Counted from the first letter of the stretch, positions 8,621 to 17,840 are shown. The stretch: 64,000 bases of DNA from Rhodobacter sp. (GCA_020637595.1 JACKKE010000001.1:310001-374000), one strand, 5' to 3'. Numbers and translations are program-made. The notes: a model not told the origin generated them from the sequence alone.

Positions 8621-10123
8621 ATGCGCAAATTATGGTTGCTGGTGGCGGTTCAGGCCACCGTTTCGGCGGCGAGTCTGGTCGTCGAGATCGTTGCCGGCCG
8701 GATGCTCGCACCCTATGTCGGGATGTCGCTCTATACCTGGACCTCGGTGATCGCGGTGGTGCTGGCGGGGTTCTCGGCCGGGCACTGGGCGGGGGGACGG
8801 ATCGCGGAATGGCCGCCGGAAAAGGCGCTCAGGGCGAATGGCTGGGCGATGCTGGCGGCGTCGCTGACCACGGCGGGGGCGGTGTTCATCCTGCGCCATG
8901 CCTCGGGGCCGGTGATCACCGCGCTCGAGGGCCCCGTCGCCGCGATCATCGCGCTGACGATGCTGGTCTTTTTCCTGCCATCCTTCTTTGCCGGCATCCC
9001 CGCGCCGATCCTGTCGATGATCGCCGTGCTGCGCCACCCGGATCGCGGCGGCCGCGCGCTGGGGGCGATGTTCGCGGCCGGGGCTTGGGGGGCGATCCTG
9101 GGCTCGCTGGCGGCGGGGTTTGTGTTCATCTCTTGGCTGGGGTCGGTCGGCACGCTGATGGTGGTGGCGGCGGTTTACGCCGTGCTGGCGCTGCAATCGC
9201 TGCTGGCGTCGGGCGGGGCGCGCGACCTGGGAACAGGGGGTGCGGCGCTCTTGGTGCCGCTGGGCCTGGGGTGGGCCGCGGTGACCCTGCCGGACCCCTG
9301 CACCGTCGAGAGCGACTATTTCTGCATCCGGGTGATCGACGCGACCGAGGATCCGGGCTTTCCGACCCGGCTGATGGTGCTGGACCATCTGGTGCACGGC
9401 ATCGCGGATGGCAGCGATCCGACGGCGATGCTGAACCCGCATGCGATGATGCTCGACGGGCTGTCGCGGATGCGGATGGCCGAGCGCAGCGCCTGGGCGG
9501 CATTCTTTATCGGTGGCGGCACTTATTCCGTGCCGCGGGCCTGGAACGCGCGCGGCCTGCCGGTGGCGATCACCGTGGCCGAGGTCGATCCGGCGGTGAC
9601 CCGCGTGGCCGAGGAGCATTTCTGGTATCAGCCGGGCGATGACCGGATCGTCCACGCCGATGCCCGTCAGACCCTGGCGCGCGAGGACGCGACCTATGAC
9701 GTGATCGTCGGCGATGCGTTTTCCGACATCGCCGTGCCGCAGCACCTGATCACGCAGGAGTTCTTTCAGCTGGTCGACCGGCGGCTGAACCCCGGCGGGG
9801 TCTATCTGATGAACGTGATCGACTACATGGACCGGCTGGACGTTCTGGCCTCGATGGTGGCGACCGCGCGCACGGTCTGGCCCTCGGTCGAGGTCTGGGC
9901 CGATCCCGCGCATGACCGGGCCGAGACACGGCGGGTTTTCATCCTGGTGGCGGGGCATGCGCCCTCGCCGGTGTCGCGCATCCGCGCGGAGGGGATCGCG
10001 CCTGCCGAGGCGGTGCGGGTGGCGGCGGCCTCGGTGCAGCAGATCCTCGACGAGCGCGACCCCGTGGTCTTTACCGACGATTATGCGCCGATCGACCGGC
10101 TGATCGGTGACCGCGGCGTGTGA
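8621..10123 (+). CDS. membrane-bound spermidine-synthase-like protein
   Basis: A 500-residue fused protein. The first ~220 residues form about six hydrophobic membrane segments starting at LWLLVAVQATVSAAS. The C-terminal half is an S-adenosyl-methyltransferase/aminopropyltransferase fold, with GGGTYSVPRAW, the acidic VAEVDPAVTRVAEEHF and GDAFSDIAVPQHL. This is the membrane-fused spermidine-synthase-like family widespread in bacteria. Canonical polyamine-binding residues cannot be confirmed, so true spermidine synthesis is uncertain. It is a single gene 66 bases after the catabolic operon and converges on soxF, with a hairpin between them. Confidence 0.75.
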   Translation: MRKLWLLVAVQATVSAASLVVEIVAGRMLAPYVGMSLYTWTSVIAVVLAGFSAGHWAGGRIAEWPPEKALRANGWAMLAASLTTAGAVFILRHASGPVITALEGPVAAIIALTMLVFFLPSFFAGIPAPILSMIAVLRHPDRGGRALGAMFAAGAWGAILGSLAAGFVFISWLGSVGTLMVVAAVYAVLALQSLLASGGARDLGTGGAALLVPLGLGWAAVTLPDPCTVESDYFCIRVIDATEDPGFPTRLMVLDHLVHGIADGSDPTAMLNPHAMMLDGLSRMRMAERSAWAAFFIGGGTYSVPRAWNARGLPVAITVAEVDPAVTRVAEEHFWYQPGDDRIVHADARQTLAREDATYDVIVGDAFSDIAVPQHLITQEFFQLVDRRLNPGGVYLMNVIDYMDRLDVLASMVATARTVWPSVEVWADPAHDRAETRRVFILVAGHAPSPVSRIRAEGIAPAEAVRVAAASVQQILDERDPVVFTDDYAPIDRLIGDRGV

Positions 10124-10134
10124 CGCTCATGGCA

Positions 10135-10164
10135 GGCCGCAGGGCGGGGATCCGCCCCGCGGCC
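10135..10164. terminator. hairpin between convergent genes
   Basis: GCGGGG pairs with CCCCGC around an ATCCG loop, extended outward by GGCC/GGCC past a bulge. It sits in the 47 bases between the spermidine-synthase-like gene and soxF, which converge here. There is no T-run on either strand, so it is a possible bidirectional transcript end rather than a classic intrinsic terminator. Confidence 0.45.
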
Positions 10165-10170
10165 GCAGGA

Positions 10171-11433
10171 TCAGCCGAAGATGTCGGCGGTGATCCCTTC
10201 ATACCAGCCGATGCTTTCCTCATAGGTGCGCCGGCGCAGATCGGCGCTTTCGCCCACGTCGCTGATGAAGCTCGACACCGACTCGATCTGGTCCGCGCCG
10301 GGCTGATAGCTGGCGCCGACCTTGACGCCGTCGTCAGGGGCGATCAGCGACCAGCAGGTGTTCGAATAGCGCGCAGGGAAGACGCGGCTGCCGGTCAGGT
10401 CGCCGCGCACGGCATTCGCCGCGACTTTGGCCTGGCTGTTGGCCGAGAACCCCGATTTCGGCATCGCCCCCTGCGCCGAGGCGTCGCCCAGCACGAAGAT
10501 ATTCGGGTCGACGCGCGAGCGCATGTCGCCGGGGGTGACCGGCGCCCAGTTGCCGTCGGTCACCCCCGCCAGTTCGGCGATGCGCCCGGCCTTTTGCGCG
10601 GGGATTACGTTGCAGACGTCGACGGTTTCGGCGCTGCCATCGACCACGACTTCCATGCTGTCCGGCCTCACCTCGACATTGGCGCCGCCGAAATCCGGGC
10701 CGATGCGTTCGATCATCCCGGGGTAGTGGCGCAACCATCCGTCCTCGAACAGGGTCTGCTTCGAGAAATTCGCCTTGGGATCGAGGATCAGGATCTTGGC
10801 GGTGGGATTGATGCGGCTGAGGACATGCGCGATCATCGACACCCGCTCATAGGGTCCGGGCGGGCAGCGATAGGGGTTGGGCGGGGCGACCATCGCATAG
10901 GTGCCGCCTTGGCGCATGGTTTCGACCTGATGTTTCAGCAGCTGCGTCTGGCTGCCGGCCTTGTAGGCGTGGGGCATCGCGTCCTGGTGGCTGACATCCC
11001 AGCCCGGCACCGAACCCGCGACGAAGTCGATCCCCGGGGCGACGATCAGCCGGTCATAGGGCAGGGTGTGGCCGCCGGCGGTGCTGACAGTCCGGGTGTC
11101 GCGGTCGACGCCGACGGCCCAGTCGTGCAGCACGTTGATGCCGTATTCGCTGGCCAGCGTGCCATAGGAATGGCCGAGGGCCTCATAATCCCAGAACCCG
11201 CCGAGGTAGAGGTTCGAGAAAAAGCAGGTGTAATACTGGCGGGTCGGCTCGATCAGCGTCACGTCGATCGCGCCATCGGAGTCCTTGGCGATATACCGTG
11301 CCGCCGTGGCGCCCCCCGCGCCGCCGCCGATCACGATCACCCGGGGGCGAGCCTGCGCACCGACCATCGGCGCCGACAGGGCTGCCGTGGTTGCCGCCGC
11401 CGAGGCCAGAAACCGTCGTCTGTTGAACGTCAT
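10171..11433 (-). CDS. soxF: SoxF, flavocytochrome c sulfide dehydrogenase flavoprotein
   Basis: A 420-residue flavoprotein with a Tat signal (NRRRFLASAA). It has an FAD fold VIVIGGGAGGATAARYI and the motif YYTCFFSNLYLGG, whose Cys is the covalent FAD attachment site in FccB/SoxF. Two further cysteines (YRCPPGPYERVSM and NTCWSLI) match the redox disulfide that oxidises sulfide. It acts in the periplasm and passes electrons to a c-type cytochrome such as SoxE, encoded next door. In Paracoccus SoxF speeds up and reactivates the Sox system. The start follows GGGAGGAAAAGACG. A 112-base gap to soxE with two dyads suggests separate control. Confidence 0.9.
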   Translation of the reverse strand: MTFNRRRFLASAAATTAALSAPMVGAQARPRVIVIGGGAGGATAARYIAKDSDGAIDVTLIEPTRQYYTCFFSNLYLGGFWDYEALGHSYGTLASEYGINVLHDWAVGVDRDTRTVSTAGGHTLPYDRLIVAPGIDFVAGSVPGWDVSHQDAMPHAYKAGSQTQLLKHQVETMRQGGTYAMVAPPNPYRCPPGPYERVSMIAHVLSRINPTAKILILDPKANFSKQTLFEDGWLRHYPGMIERIGPDFGGANVEVRPDSMEVVVDGSAETVDVCNVIPAQKAGRIAELAGVTDGNWAPVTPGDMRSRVDPNIFVLGDASAQGAMPKSGFSANSQAKVAANAVRGDLTGSRVFPARYSNTCWSLIAPDDGVKVGASYQPGADQIESVSSFISDVGESADLRRRTYEESIGWYEGITADIFG

Positions 11434-11460
11434 CGTCTTTTCCTCCCTTTTTTATTGATG

Positions 11461-11506
11461 ACCAATAGATGTTGGTTTTCCGCCAGCTGCTTTCAAGAAG
11501 CGGCGG
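11461..11506. promoter_or_regulatory. dyad symmetry in the soxE-soxF gap
   Basis: Two inverted repeats lie upstream of soxF: ACCAA/TTGGT around TAGATG at 11461-11476, and CCGCC...GGCGG with an inner GCTT/AAGC pair at 11480-11506. They fill most of the only sizeable gap at this end of the sox cluster. They could be an operator, an RNA-processing site or a weak terminator of the soxX-E transcript; no promoter hexamers were clear. Confidence 0.35.
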
Positions 11507-11545
11507 GGGGAATGAACACGGATTGGTTGAAAGGGGGCGCCGCTG

Positions 11546-12271
11546 TCAGTCGGTGGGGGTGAGCGTCGCGAAATAGGCCGCCAGCGCGGCGATCTGGTCG
11601 TCGTCGAGCCGTCCGGCCATCATCTGCATCACCGGATGCGGGCGCAGCCCCTGCTTGTAGGCGCGCATCGCCACGACGAAATCCTCAGGGTGCCAGCCGA
11701 CGATCGAGGGAATGCCCTGGTCCGCGCCGCTTTGCTGATGGCAGGTCACGCATTCCGACGACAGGTATTCGCCATAGTCGGCATCGCCCTCGACCCCGAG
11801 GGGCGCAGGGGGCAGATCCGGTTGCGCGGCAAGCGCGGTCGGGGCGGATTCGGGGATGTCCTGCGGCTGGTCGGAATGCCGGCGCAGAAAGGCGATCAGG
11901 TCGTGGCGGTCCTGGGCGTCGGGCATCCCGCGATAGGACATGCGGGTGCCCGAGACCAGCGCACGGGGATTGGCGAGATAGGCGTCAAGCGTCTCGTAGG
12001 TCCAGGCCAGACCGTCGATGCCCATCCGCTGCATCCCGCGCGAATAGCGAAACCCCTCGATTGCGCCTGCGCCGCGGTCGAAGATGCGGTTCAGCTGCGG
12101 GCCGACGGCGTTGCGGGCTTCGGGGCCGATCTGGTGGCAAAAGGCGCAGTCGCGGCGAAACAGGGCCAGGCCGGCCTCGGGGTCGCCCAGTGTTTCGGCG
12201 GTCTGCGACAAGACCGGGGCCGAAAGGGCCCCGGTCAGGACGGTGCTCAGGAGGAACTCCCGGCCCCGCAA
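11546..12271 (-). CDS. soxE: SoxE, diheme c-type cytochrome
   Basis: A periplasmic cytochrome with two heme motifs, CAFCH in the first domain and CVTCH in the second, consistent with the partner cytochrome of SoxF. Upstream of the first heme, the frame offers no ATG or GTG near a sensible signal peptide. TTG at 12271 gives a 241-residue product opening with MRGREFLLSTVLTGALSAP, a good export signal, five bases after the soxD stop. The frame stays open upstream but overlaps soxD, so longer starts are rejected. The TTG start and weak ribosome site suggest coupling to soxD translation. A low product level is inferred. Confidence 0.85.
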   Translation of the reverse strand: MRGREFLLSTVLTGALSAPVLSQTAETLGDPEAGLALFRRDCAFCHQIGPEARNAVGPQLNRIFDRGAGAIEGFRYSRGMQRMGIDGLAWTYETLDAYLANPRALVSGTRMSYRGMPDAQDRHDLIAFLRRHSDQPQDIPESAPTALAAQPDLPPAPLGVEGDADYGEYLSSECVTCHQQSGADQGIPSIVGWHPEDFVVAMRAYKQGLRPHPVMQMMAGRLDDDQIAALAAYFATLTPTD

Positions 12272-12275
12272 TGGC

Positions 12276-13388
12276 TTACTGCTGGAAGCTTTGCAGATAG
12301 GCGATGATTGCGGCGCGATCCCCGGCGTCCCGCAGACCGCGGAACGACATCCGGGTGCCCCGCATGTAGGCGCGCGGATCGGTGAGGAAGGCATCCAGTT
12401 CGTCATGCGTCCAGACCAGGCCGTTGGCGCCGGCTTCCTGCATCGGACCCGAATAGCGGAAACCCTCGACGCTGCCGGCATGGCGGCCGAACACGTCGGT
12501 CAGCTCCGGCCCGGTGCCGTTGCGGGCACCTTCACCGATCTGGTGGCAGCTGCGGCACTGGCGCCACAGGCCTTCGCCCGCCGCGACCAGCGCCGGATCC
12601 AGCGCCGGACCCGCCGGTTCGGCAGCTGCTTCCTGCGCGGGCTCTTCGGCCGGGGCGACCGGGGCCGCTGCGGGGGCTGCGCCCTCGCCGCCTTCCGGGG
12701 CGCCGGCGTTGGCCGCGAGGCCGGTCGGGCGATCCGGGGCGAACACCGTCACTGCGCCTTCCGGCGTCGACTGCAGATCGGTCGCGCGGCGGGTGATGTG
12801 CACCGCCGGGCCGCAATCGCTCATGCAGGCTTCGGTCGAGAACTGCGGGTATTCGCTTTCCGCGCGGTCATCGACATAGAACCCGTCGGCGTTCGGCATC
12901 ACCACGTCCAGGAAGTTGTCGCGCGACAGCTCGAAGTCGTCCTCGACGATCCCGTTCGAATACAGGATGTAGGCGACGATCGCATAGGTGTCGTCGGCCG
13001 ACAGGATCTGCGCGTTGCCGAAGGGCATCGAGCGGTGAACATAGTCGAATACGGTCGACAGATAGGGCCAGTAGCTGCCCACCGTCTTGACCGGGCGACG
13101 GTTGGTCAGCGTGCCTTCGCCACCGGCGATCACCGGATAGGCGCCCGCACCTTCACCGAAGTCGCCGTGGCACATCGCGCAGTTTTCGACCCACAGGTCT
13201 TCGCCGGTGAACACGTCGCCCGAGCCCTCGGGCAGGCCGGTGCCATCGGGCTCGACCGCGATATCCCAGGCGGCGATTTCCGCGGGCAGGGCCGCGCGGC
13301 CCAGGTTGTAGGTCTGTGCGAGCAGGGGCGAGGCGACAAGGCCAGCCAGCGCCGTCGTCGCGAGGATCTTAAGCACCGACTTCGACAT
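12276..13388 (-). CDS. soxD: SoxD, diheme subunit of sulfane dehydrogenase
   Basis: A 370-residue exported cytochrome: Sec signal (VLKILATTALAGLVASPLLAQ), first heme CAMCH near residue 70, an Ala/Pro/Glu-rich linker of about 50 residues, then a second cytochrome domain with CRSCH. The second domain resembles mitochondrial cytochrome c (FGRHAGSVEGFRYS). SoxD takes electrons from the molybdenum subunit SoxC during oxidation of the SoxY-bound sulfane sulfur. Presence of soxCD predicts complete oxidation of thiosulfate to sulfate without sulfur globules. The start overlaps the end of soxC by 20 bases. Confidence 0.93.
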   Translation of the reverse strand: MSKSVLKILATTALAGLVASPLLAQTYNLGRAALPAEIAAWDIAVEPDGTGLPEGSGDVFTGEDLWVENCAMCHGDFGEGAGAYPVIAGGEGTLTNRRPVKTVGSYWPYLSTVFDYVHRSMPFGNAQILSADDTYAIVAYILYSNGIVEDDFELSRDNFLDVVMPNADGFYVDDRAESEYPQFSTEACMSDCGPAVHITRRATDLQSTPEGAVTVFAPDRPTGLAANAGAPEGGEGAAPAAAPVAPAEEPAQEAAAEPAGPALDPALVAAGEGLWRQCRSCHQIGEGARNGTGPELTDVFGRHAGSVEGFRYSGPMQEAGANGLVWTHDELDAFLTDPRAYMRGTRMSFRGLRDAGDRAAIIAYLQSFQQ

Positions 13389-14658
13389 TTTCCACCGCTC
13401 CGTTCTCGTAGACCGCCCAGGTCTGAATACCGTTGTTGTGATAGACCGAGTTCAGGCCGCGGATTTCCCGCAGCGCGTCCTTGGTCGGCTGGACATAGCC
13501 GGTGTCGTCCACCGCGCGCGACTGCAGCAGCATCGGGCTGCCGTCCCACTCGATTTCCAGATAGAAGCGCGTCAGCGCCATCTTCTGCCCCGGATTGGCC
13601 AGACGCGCGGTCTGCCAGTTCACGCCACCGTCCAGCGAGACGTCGACGCGGTCGATCTTGCCGTTGCCCGACCACGCGAGGCCGGTGATGACCAGCGGGC
13701 CGGCACCGTGGATGATCGGCTTTTGCGGCGAGGGCGAGGTGATGACCGACTTTGCATCCATCGCCCAGGTCCACTTGCGCGCGCGGCCATCGGGCATCAG
13801 GTCGGTGTATTTCGAGGTTTCCTCGCGGGCCTCGACGGCCGAATGCGTCACGCCGATCCGGCGCACCCATTTGACCCACATGTTGCCTTCCCAGCCCGGA
13901 ACGACCAGGCGCACCGGATAGCCATGCTCCTTGCGCAGGGCTTCGCCGTTGGCGGTGAAGGCGACCAGCACGTCGTCCATCGCCTTTTCCAGCGGCATCG
14001 AGCGGCCGTTCGACGAGGCGTCGGCGCCTTCGACAAAGACCCAGCGGCCTTCGGGCTGCACGCCGGCTTCTTCGAGCAGAAGGCGCAGCGGCACGCCCGA
14101 GTATTCCATGTTGTGGATCATGCCGTGGGTGAACTGCGCGCCGTTCAGCTGCGCACCGCCCCATTCCATGCCCGAGTTCGCCGCGCATTCGCAGAAGTAG
14201 ACGTGGTTCTCACGCGGGAACCGCTGCAGGTCTTCCCAGGTGAAGACCAGCGGACGATCCACGAGGCCGGTGATCATCAGGCGATAGTCGTCTTTCGACA
14301 GTTCGATCGCGCCCGAGTGATGACGCTCGAACGCGCAGCCCTGCGGGGTGATGGTGCCGTCCAGCGCGTGGATCGGCGTGAAGTTGATCGAGCTGATCGG
14401 GTCGGCGGTCAGCCAGGACACGGTGCGGCGCACCACGTCACCCTCGAAGCGGATCGGCAGGCCATAGGGGGTCTCGTCGACGCCCACACCGGTGGCCGAG
14501 GCCCAGTCTTGCACTTCGGTGATCAGCGGATCGGCCTCCTGGGCGCCGGCGGCGGCGCCGACTACGGCCCCACCCGCGGCAAGGCCCGCGGTGCGCAGGA
14601 AGCCGCGACGGGTGGTTCCCGCCTGCTTCTGCATGTCGTCATCGGACATGTCGGTCAT
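13369..14658 (-). CDS. soxC: SoxC, molybdenum sulfane dehydrogenase subunit
   Basis: A 429-residue protein of the sulfite-oxidase fold with a Tat signal (TTRRGFLRTAGLAAGG). It has the molybdopterin domain with the Mo-ligand Cys in YFCECAANSGMEW and a C-terminal Mo-co dimerisation domain (KIDRVDVSLDGGVNW). Together with SoxD it forms the periplasmic sulfane dehydrogenase that removes six electrons from SoxY-bound sulfur. The gene lies 72 bases after soxB, with a hairpin in the gap, and is coupled to soxD. Confidence 0.93.
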   Translation of the reverse strand: MTDMSDDDMQKQAGTTRRGFLRTAGLAAGGAVVGAAAGAQEADPLITEVQDWASATGVGVDETPYGLPIRFEGDVVRRTVSWLTADPISSINFTPIHALDGTITPQGCAFERHHSGAIELSKDDYRLMITGLVDRPLVFTWEDLQRFPRENHVYFCECAANSGMEWGGAQLNGAQFTHGMIHNMEYSGVPLRLLLEEAGVQPEGRWVFVEGADASSNGRSMPLEKAMDDVLVAFTANGEALRKEHGYPVRLVVPGWEGNMWVKWVRRIGVTHSAVEAREETSKYTDLMPDGRARKWTWAMDAKSVITSPSPQKPIIHGAGPLVITGLAWSGNGKIDRVDVSLDGGVNWQTARLANPGQKMALTRFYLEIEWDGSPMLLQSRAVDDTGYVQPTKDALREIRGLNSVYHNNGIQTWAVYENGAVENVEVGA

Positions 14659-14694
14659 GACGCTTGCTCCTTCGTTCGTCTGTCAAACTGATGG

Positions 14695-14719
14695 GCCGGC
14701 GACAGGGGATGCCGCCGGC
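14695..14719 (-). promoter_or_regulatory. soxB-soxC intercistronic hairpin
   Basis: The arms GCCGGCG and CGCCGGC enclose an 11-base loop, between the soxB stop and the soxC start. There is no T-run, so mRNA stabilisation or processing is more likely than full termination. Confidence 0.45.
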
Positions 14720-14730
14720 AGAGTTTCGGA

Positions 14731-16428
14731 TCAGATCCCGGTCACGGTGATCGAGGTGTTCGGCTGCAATTCGACGCGGCCCAGCTTGCGGATATGGCTT
14801 TCGATCACATCCCAGATCTGCGGCCCTTCGGTGCCTTCGTTGACCGAGGCCCAGCCGCCGACCGTATAGCTGCGGGTCGGGTCCAGGCTTTCGCCGGTGC
14901 GCAGCAGGGTCAGGCCGCTGATCCGCTCGCCGATCGGCTTCGAGATGTCGATCGAATAGCCCAGGCCGCCCAGACGCACCATGTCGCCGCCCTGCTGATA
15001 GTAGGGGTCGGTGTTGAACAGGTTGTCGGCCACGTCTTCCAGGATCGTGTGGATCAGTTCGCCGGTCATCTCGGTGCGGTAGACCTGGCCATAGGTCATC
15101 GAGCAGACCGAGTGGATGTCCTCGCGGCGGATGTCGTCACCCGGCATCAGACTGGCGCCCCAGCGCACGCCCGGCGACATCGCGATCTCGGTGTCACGCT
15201 CGCTCATCACGGCGTCGCAGATCAGGTCGTCCCAGGTGCCGGCAAAGTTGCCGCGGCGATAGAGCAGGCTGTCGGTGGTGCCGACGACCTCTTCCAGCTG
15301 GTCCTTGTAGGGCTCGCGCTCGGCGTCGATCAGCGACGACATTTCCGCGTCCGGGGTGATCACGTCCGAGAAGATCGGGATCAGCTTGTGGCGGAAGCCC
15401 ATCAGCTGGCCGTTACGCACGTCCAGGTCGAGGCGGGTCACGAACTTGCCGTGGCTGCCCGAGGCGATCAGCAGCGTGTTGCCGACCAGCACCGGTTCCG
15501 GCAGCGCGTCATGGGTGTGACCGGTCAGGATCACGTCGATGCCCTGCACGCGGCTGGCCATCTTGCGGTCCACGTCGAAGCCGTTGTGCGACAGCACGAC
15601 CACCAGATCGGCGCCGGCGGCCTTTACCTCGTCGACCATCTCCTGCATGCGCTCGTCGCGGATGCCGAAGCTGAATTCCGGGAACATCCAGCGCGGGTTG
15701 GCGATCGGCGTATAGGGGAAGGCCTGGCCGATCACCGCGATCTTGGCGCCGCCGCGTTCGAACCAGGTATAGCTTTCGACGTCTTCCGAGGGTTCGTCCC
15801 ACTCGGCATCGAAGATGTTCTGGCCGAGGAACGGGAAGGGCAGGTCGGCAACGATCTCCAGCACGCGGTCGGTGCCAAAGGTCCATTCCCAGTGCGAGGT
15901 CATCGCCTCGACACCCAGCGCGTTCATGATGTTCACGACGTCCTGGCCCTGGGTCAGGTAGCTAGTCATCGAACCGTGCCAGGTGTCGCCGCCATCCAGC
16001 AGGATCGCGTCGGGGCGGTCAGCCTTGATCGCCTTGACCACGGTGGCAACGCGGTCCATGCCGCCCATCCGGCCATAGGTGCGGCCGAGGGCTGCGAAGT
16101 CCTCGTAGGTCAGCGCATAGGCGTCGGCCGAGCCCGGGGTCAGGTTATACATGTTGATGAAGTCGCGGCCCACGACATGCGGCGGCTGCCCGCGCACGTC
16201 GCCCACGCCATAGTTGAACTCCGGCTCGCGGAACCAGATCGGCTTCATATGGGCGTGGATGTCGGTGATGTGGATCAACGACACGTTCCCGAAGGTGTCA
16301 AAGCGCAGCAGGTCGTCCTGGGTCAGCGCCTGCTGGGCGGCCAGCTTCGACCAGTTGCCGAAGCCCGAGATGCCATAGAGGGCGGATGCAGCCACCGAGG
16401 CTTGCAGAAACTCGCGCCGGGAAATCAT
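14731..16428 (-). CDS. soxB: SoxB, dimanganese thiosulfohydrolase
   Basis: A 565-residue member of the 5'-nucleotidase metallophosphatase family. The Tat signal is MISRREFLQASVAASALYG. The metal site motifs are SLIHITDIHAHMKP, LDGGDTWHGS, LSHNGFDVD and LTGHTHDALPEP. SoxB hydrolyses the sulfone group from the SoxY cysteine adduct to release sulfate in the periplasm. The start at 16428 is chosen for AAGGAG eight bases upstream and for the Tat motif; an in-frame ATG 66 bases earlier would add an unrelated leader. It is separated from soxA by 180 bases containing a strong hairpin. Confidence 0.94.
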   Translation of the reverse strand: MISRREFLQASVAASALYGISGFGNWSKLAAQQALTQDDLLRFDTFGNVSLIHITDIHAHMKPIWFREPEFNYGVGDVRGQPPHVVGRDFINMYNLTPGSADAYALTYEDFAALGRTYGRMGGMDRVATVVKAIKADRPDAILLDGGDTWHGSMTSYLTQGQDVVNIMNALGVEAMTSHWEWTFGTDRVLEIVADLPFPFLGQNIFDAEWDEPSEDVESYTWFERGGAKIAVIGQAFPYTPIANPRWMFPEFSFGIRDERMQEMVDEVKAAGADLVVVLSHNGFDVDRKMASRVQGIDVILTGHTHDALPEPVLVGNTLLIASGSHGKFVTRLDLDVRNGQLMGFRHKLIPIFSDVITPDAEMSSLIDAEREPYKDQLEEVVGTTDSLLYRRGNFAGTWDDLICDAVMSERDTEIAMSPGVRWGASLMPGDDIRREDIHSVCSMTYGQVYRTEMTGELIHTILEDVADNLFNTDPYYQQGGDMVRLGGLGYSIDISKPIGERISGLTLLRTGESLDPTRSYTVGGWASVNEGTEGPQIWDVIESHIRKLGRVELQPNTSITVTGI

Positions 16429-16568
16429 GTATCGTTCTCCTTGGAGCCGTATGCGGACTGGTGAAGATGGCATAACGGGAGGGTTATATGCCAATCTTCA
16501 AAGACATGAATATACCGGGACCCAAAAACGCCGCGCCATGCGGTCCAGCCCGGTAACAATTGGGAGAG

Positions 16569-16595
16569 CCGGGGGCGCGACAGCCGCGCCCCCGG
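16569..16595 (-). promoter_or_regulatory. soxA-soxB intercistronic hairpin
   Basis: A perfect 11-bp stem (CCGGGGGCGCG with CGCGCCCCCGG) around ACAGC, 14 bases after the soxA stop. On the transcribed strand it is followed by TCTCCC rather than a T-run. It may protect the soxXYZA part of the message or partly terminate it, lowering expression of soxB and later genes relative to the carrier and cytochrome genes. Confidence 0.55.
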
Positions 16596-16608
16596 TGAGA
16601 TTTTGGTC

Positions 16609-17478
16609 TTACGGACGAACCGAAACACCCTCGACCGACAGGCCCATGCCGCGCGAGGCGACATAGAGTTCCAGCGCGCGGAACTCATCCGACCCTTCGG
16701 CGAAGGACTCGGCGCGGGTGTCGCGGATACAGCCGCGGAAGCGGTTGTGGATCGACACGATGCCGGCGTTCTTCAGGCGGTAGGTCGGGAAGCCCGAGAT
16801 CTGGCCCTGGCTGAGGTGGTCGGCGCGGATCATCAGACCCGTGCTGTCCTCATGGCAGTTGGCGCAGGACAGTTCGAGCTGGCCATAGCGGGTGTAATAC
16901 ATCTCGCGGCCCTGCTCCCAGTAGGGGGCAGCGTCGCCGTCGATCTGCACGTCCACCGGCATGCCGCGCGACTGCATCGAGATATACGACGTCATCGACG
17001 TCATCTGATCGCCGCTCCAGCGCCAGGCTTCGGCACCCATCCGCTCGGTCCGGCAGTTGTTGATGTAGTCTTCCATCGACCACAGCACGCCGTTTGCGTT
17101 CAGGTGCGGCATGTGCGCGCGAACGCCCGCCATGCTTTCGGTTGCGTCCCCGTGGCAGTCCGCGCAGGACTGGCCCGCCGAACCGTCGACAGTGGTCCAC
17201 AGATCAGCTCCGGCTTCGACCGCCAGCATCGCCGGGTTCTCGAAGTCGTCCATCTCCATCTCGCGGGTCGCGGCATCGCGGAACAACCAGCCCGAATACC
17301 GTTCGGGCAGGTTCGGCGTGATGACGTCGTCGCTCGGGGCCCGAGTGACGAGCGTCAGCTCGCCGTCGTTGATGACCAGCTCCGCCGAAAGATCGGGGTC
17401 GGCAAACGCCGCGCCCGCGAACAGGGCGGCGCAAGCCGATGCCAAAGCCAGCGTTTTCACAGGCTTAAGGTGCTGCAT
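16609..17478 (-). CDS. soxA: SoxA, heme subunit of L-cysteine S-thiosulfotransferase
   Basis: A 289-residue exported diheme cytochrome: signal peptide (LALASACAALFAGAAFA), heme motifs CADCH near residue 105 and CANCH near residue 210, and the conserved GCIRDTRAE, whose Cys is the active-site heme ligand that becomes a persulfide. With SoxX it couples thiosulfate to the SoxY cysteine. Having both heme motifs places it with the Paracoccus-type SoxAX rather than the single-heme SoxA class. It follows soxZ by 35 bases. Confidence 0.94.
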   Translation of the reverse strand: MQHLKPVKTLALASACAALFAGAAFADPDLSAELVINDGELTLVTRAPSDDVITPNLPERYSGWLFRDAATREMEMDDFENPAMLAVEAGADLWTTVDGSAGQSCADCHGDATESMAGVRAHMPHLNANGVLWSMEDYINNCRTERMGAEAWRWSGDQMTSMTSYISMQSRGMPVDVQIDGDAAPYWEQGREMYYTRYGQLELSCANCHEDSTGLMIRADHLSQGQISGFPTYRLKNAGIVSIHNRFRGCIRDTRAESFAEGSDEFRALELYVASRGMGLSVEGVSVRP

Positions 17479-17513
17479 AGTGTCTCCTCCCAGACTTCTG
17501 TTGCGCCGAAAGC

Positions 17514-17840
17514 TCAGCTGACTTCGAACGTTTCGGTGGCGGTGTAGACGTCGCCGTTGTCGTCGTACCAGGTGAACACAAAGTCACCCGATGCCGGAAC
17601 GACGGCTTCGAATTCGATATAGGGGTTGGCCGAGATGGCGGGCTCGAGATAGGCGTCGATCACCATCACACCGGCGAATTCGCAGGTGAAGCGGTTGATG
17701 ATCTGGCGCGGGATCGTTTCGCCGGCCGAGTTGCGGCGCTGGCCCGATTCCATGTCGTGGTTGACGAGCGTCTTCACGACGATCGAGTCGCCGGCCGAGG
17801 CGCTGCGGGGAAGGCGGATGCGGGGTCTGACGTCGGTCAT
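17514..17840 (-). CDS. soxZ: SoxZ, sulfur carrier complex subunit
   Basis: A 108-residue immunoglobulin-like beta protein without its own signal peptide. It shows the SoxZ features PRIRLPRSASAGD, LVNHDMESGQRR and an FVFTWYDDNGD strand. It dimerises with SoxY and is exported with it through the Tat system. It is 44 bases after soxY and 35 before soxA. Confidence 0.94.
   Translation of the reverse strand: MTDVRPRIRLPRSASAGDSIVVKTLVNHDMESGQRRNSAGETIPRQIINRFTCEFAGVMVIDAYLEPAISANPYIEFEAVVPASGDFVFTWYDDNGDVYTATETFEVS

Noticed and set aside
11546..12481. A 311-residue version of SoxE
   Set aside because: The extra N-terminus is read from inside soxD in another frame and would displace the signal peptide; the TTG start at 12271 is preferred.
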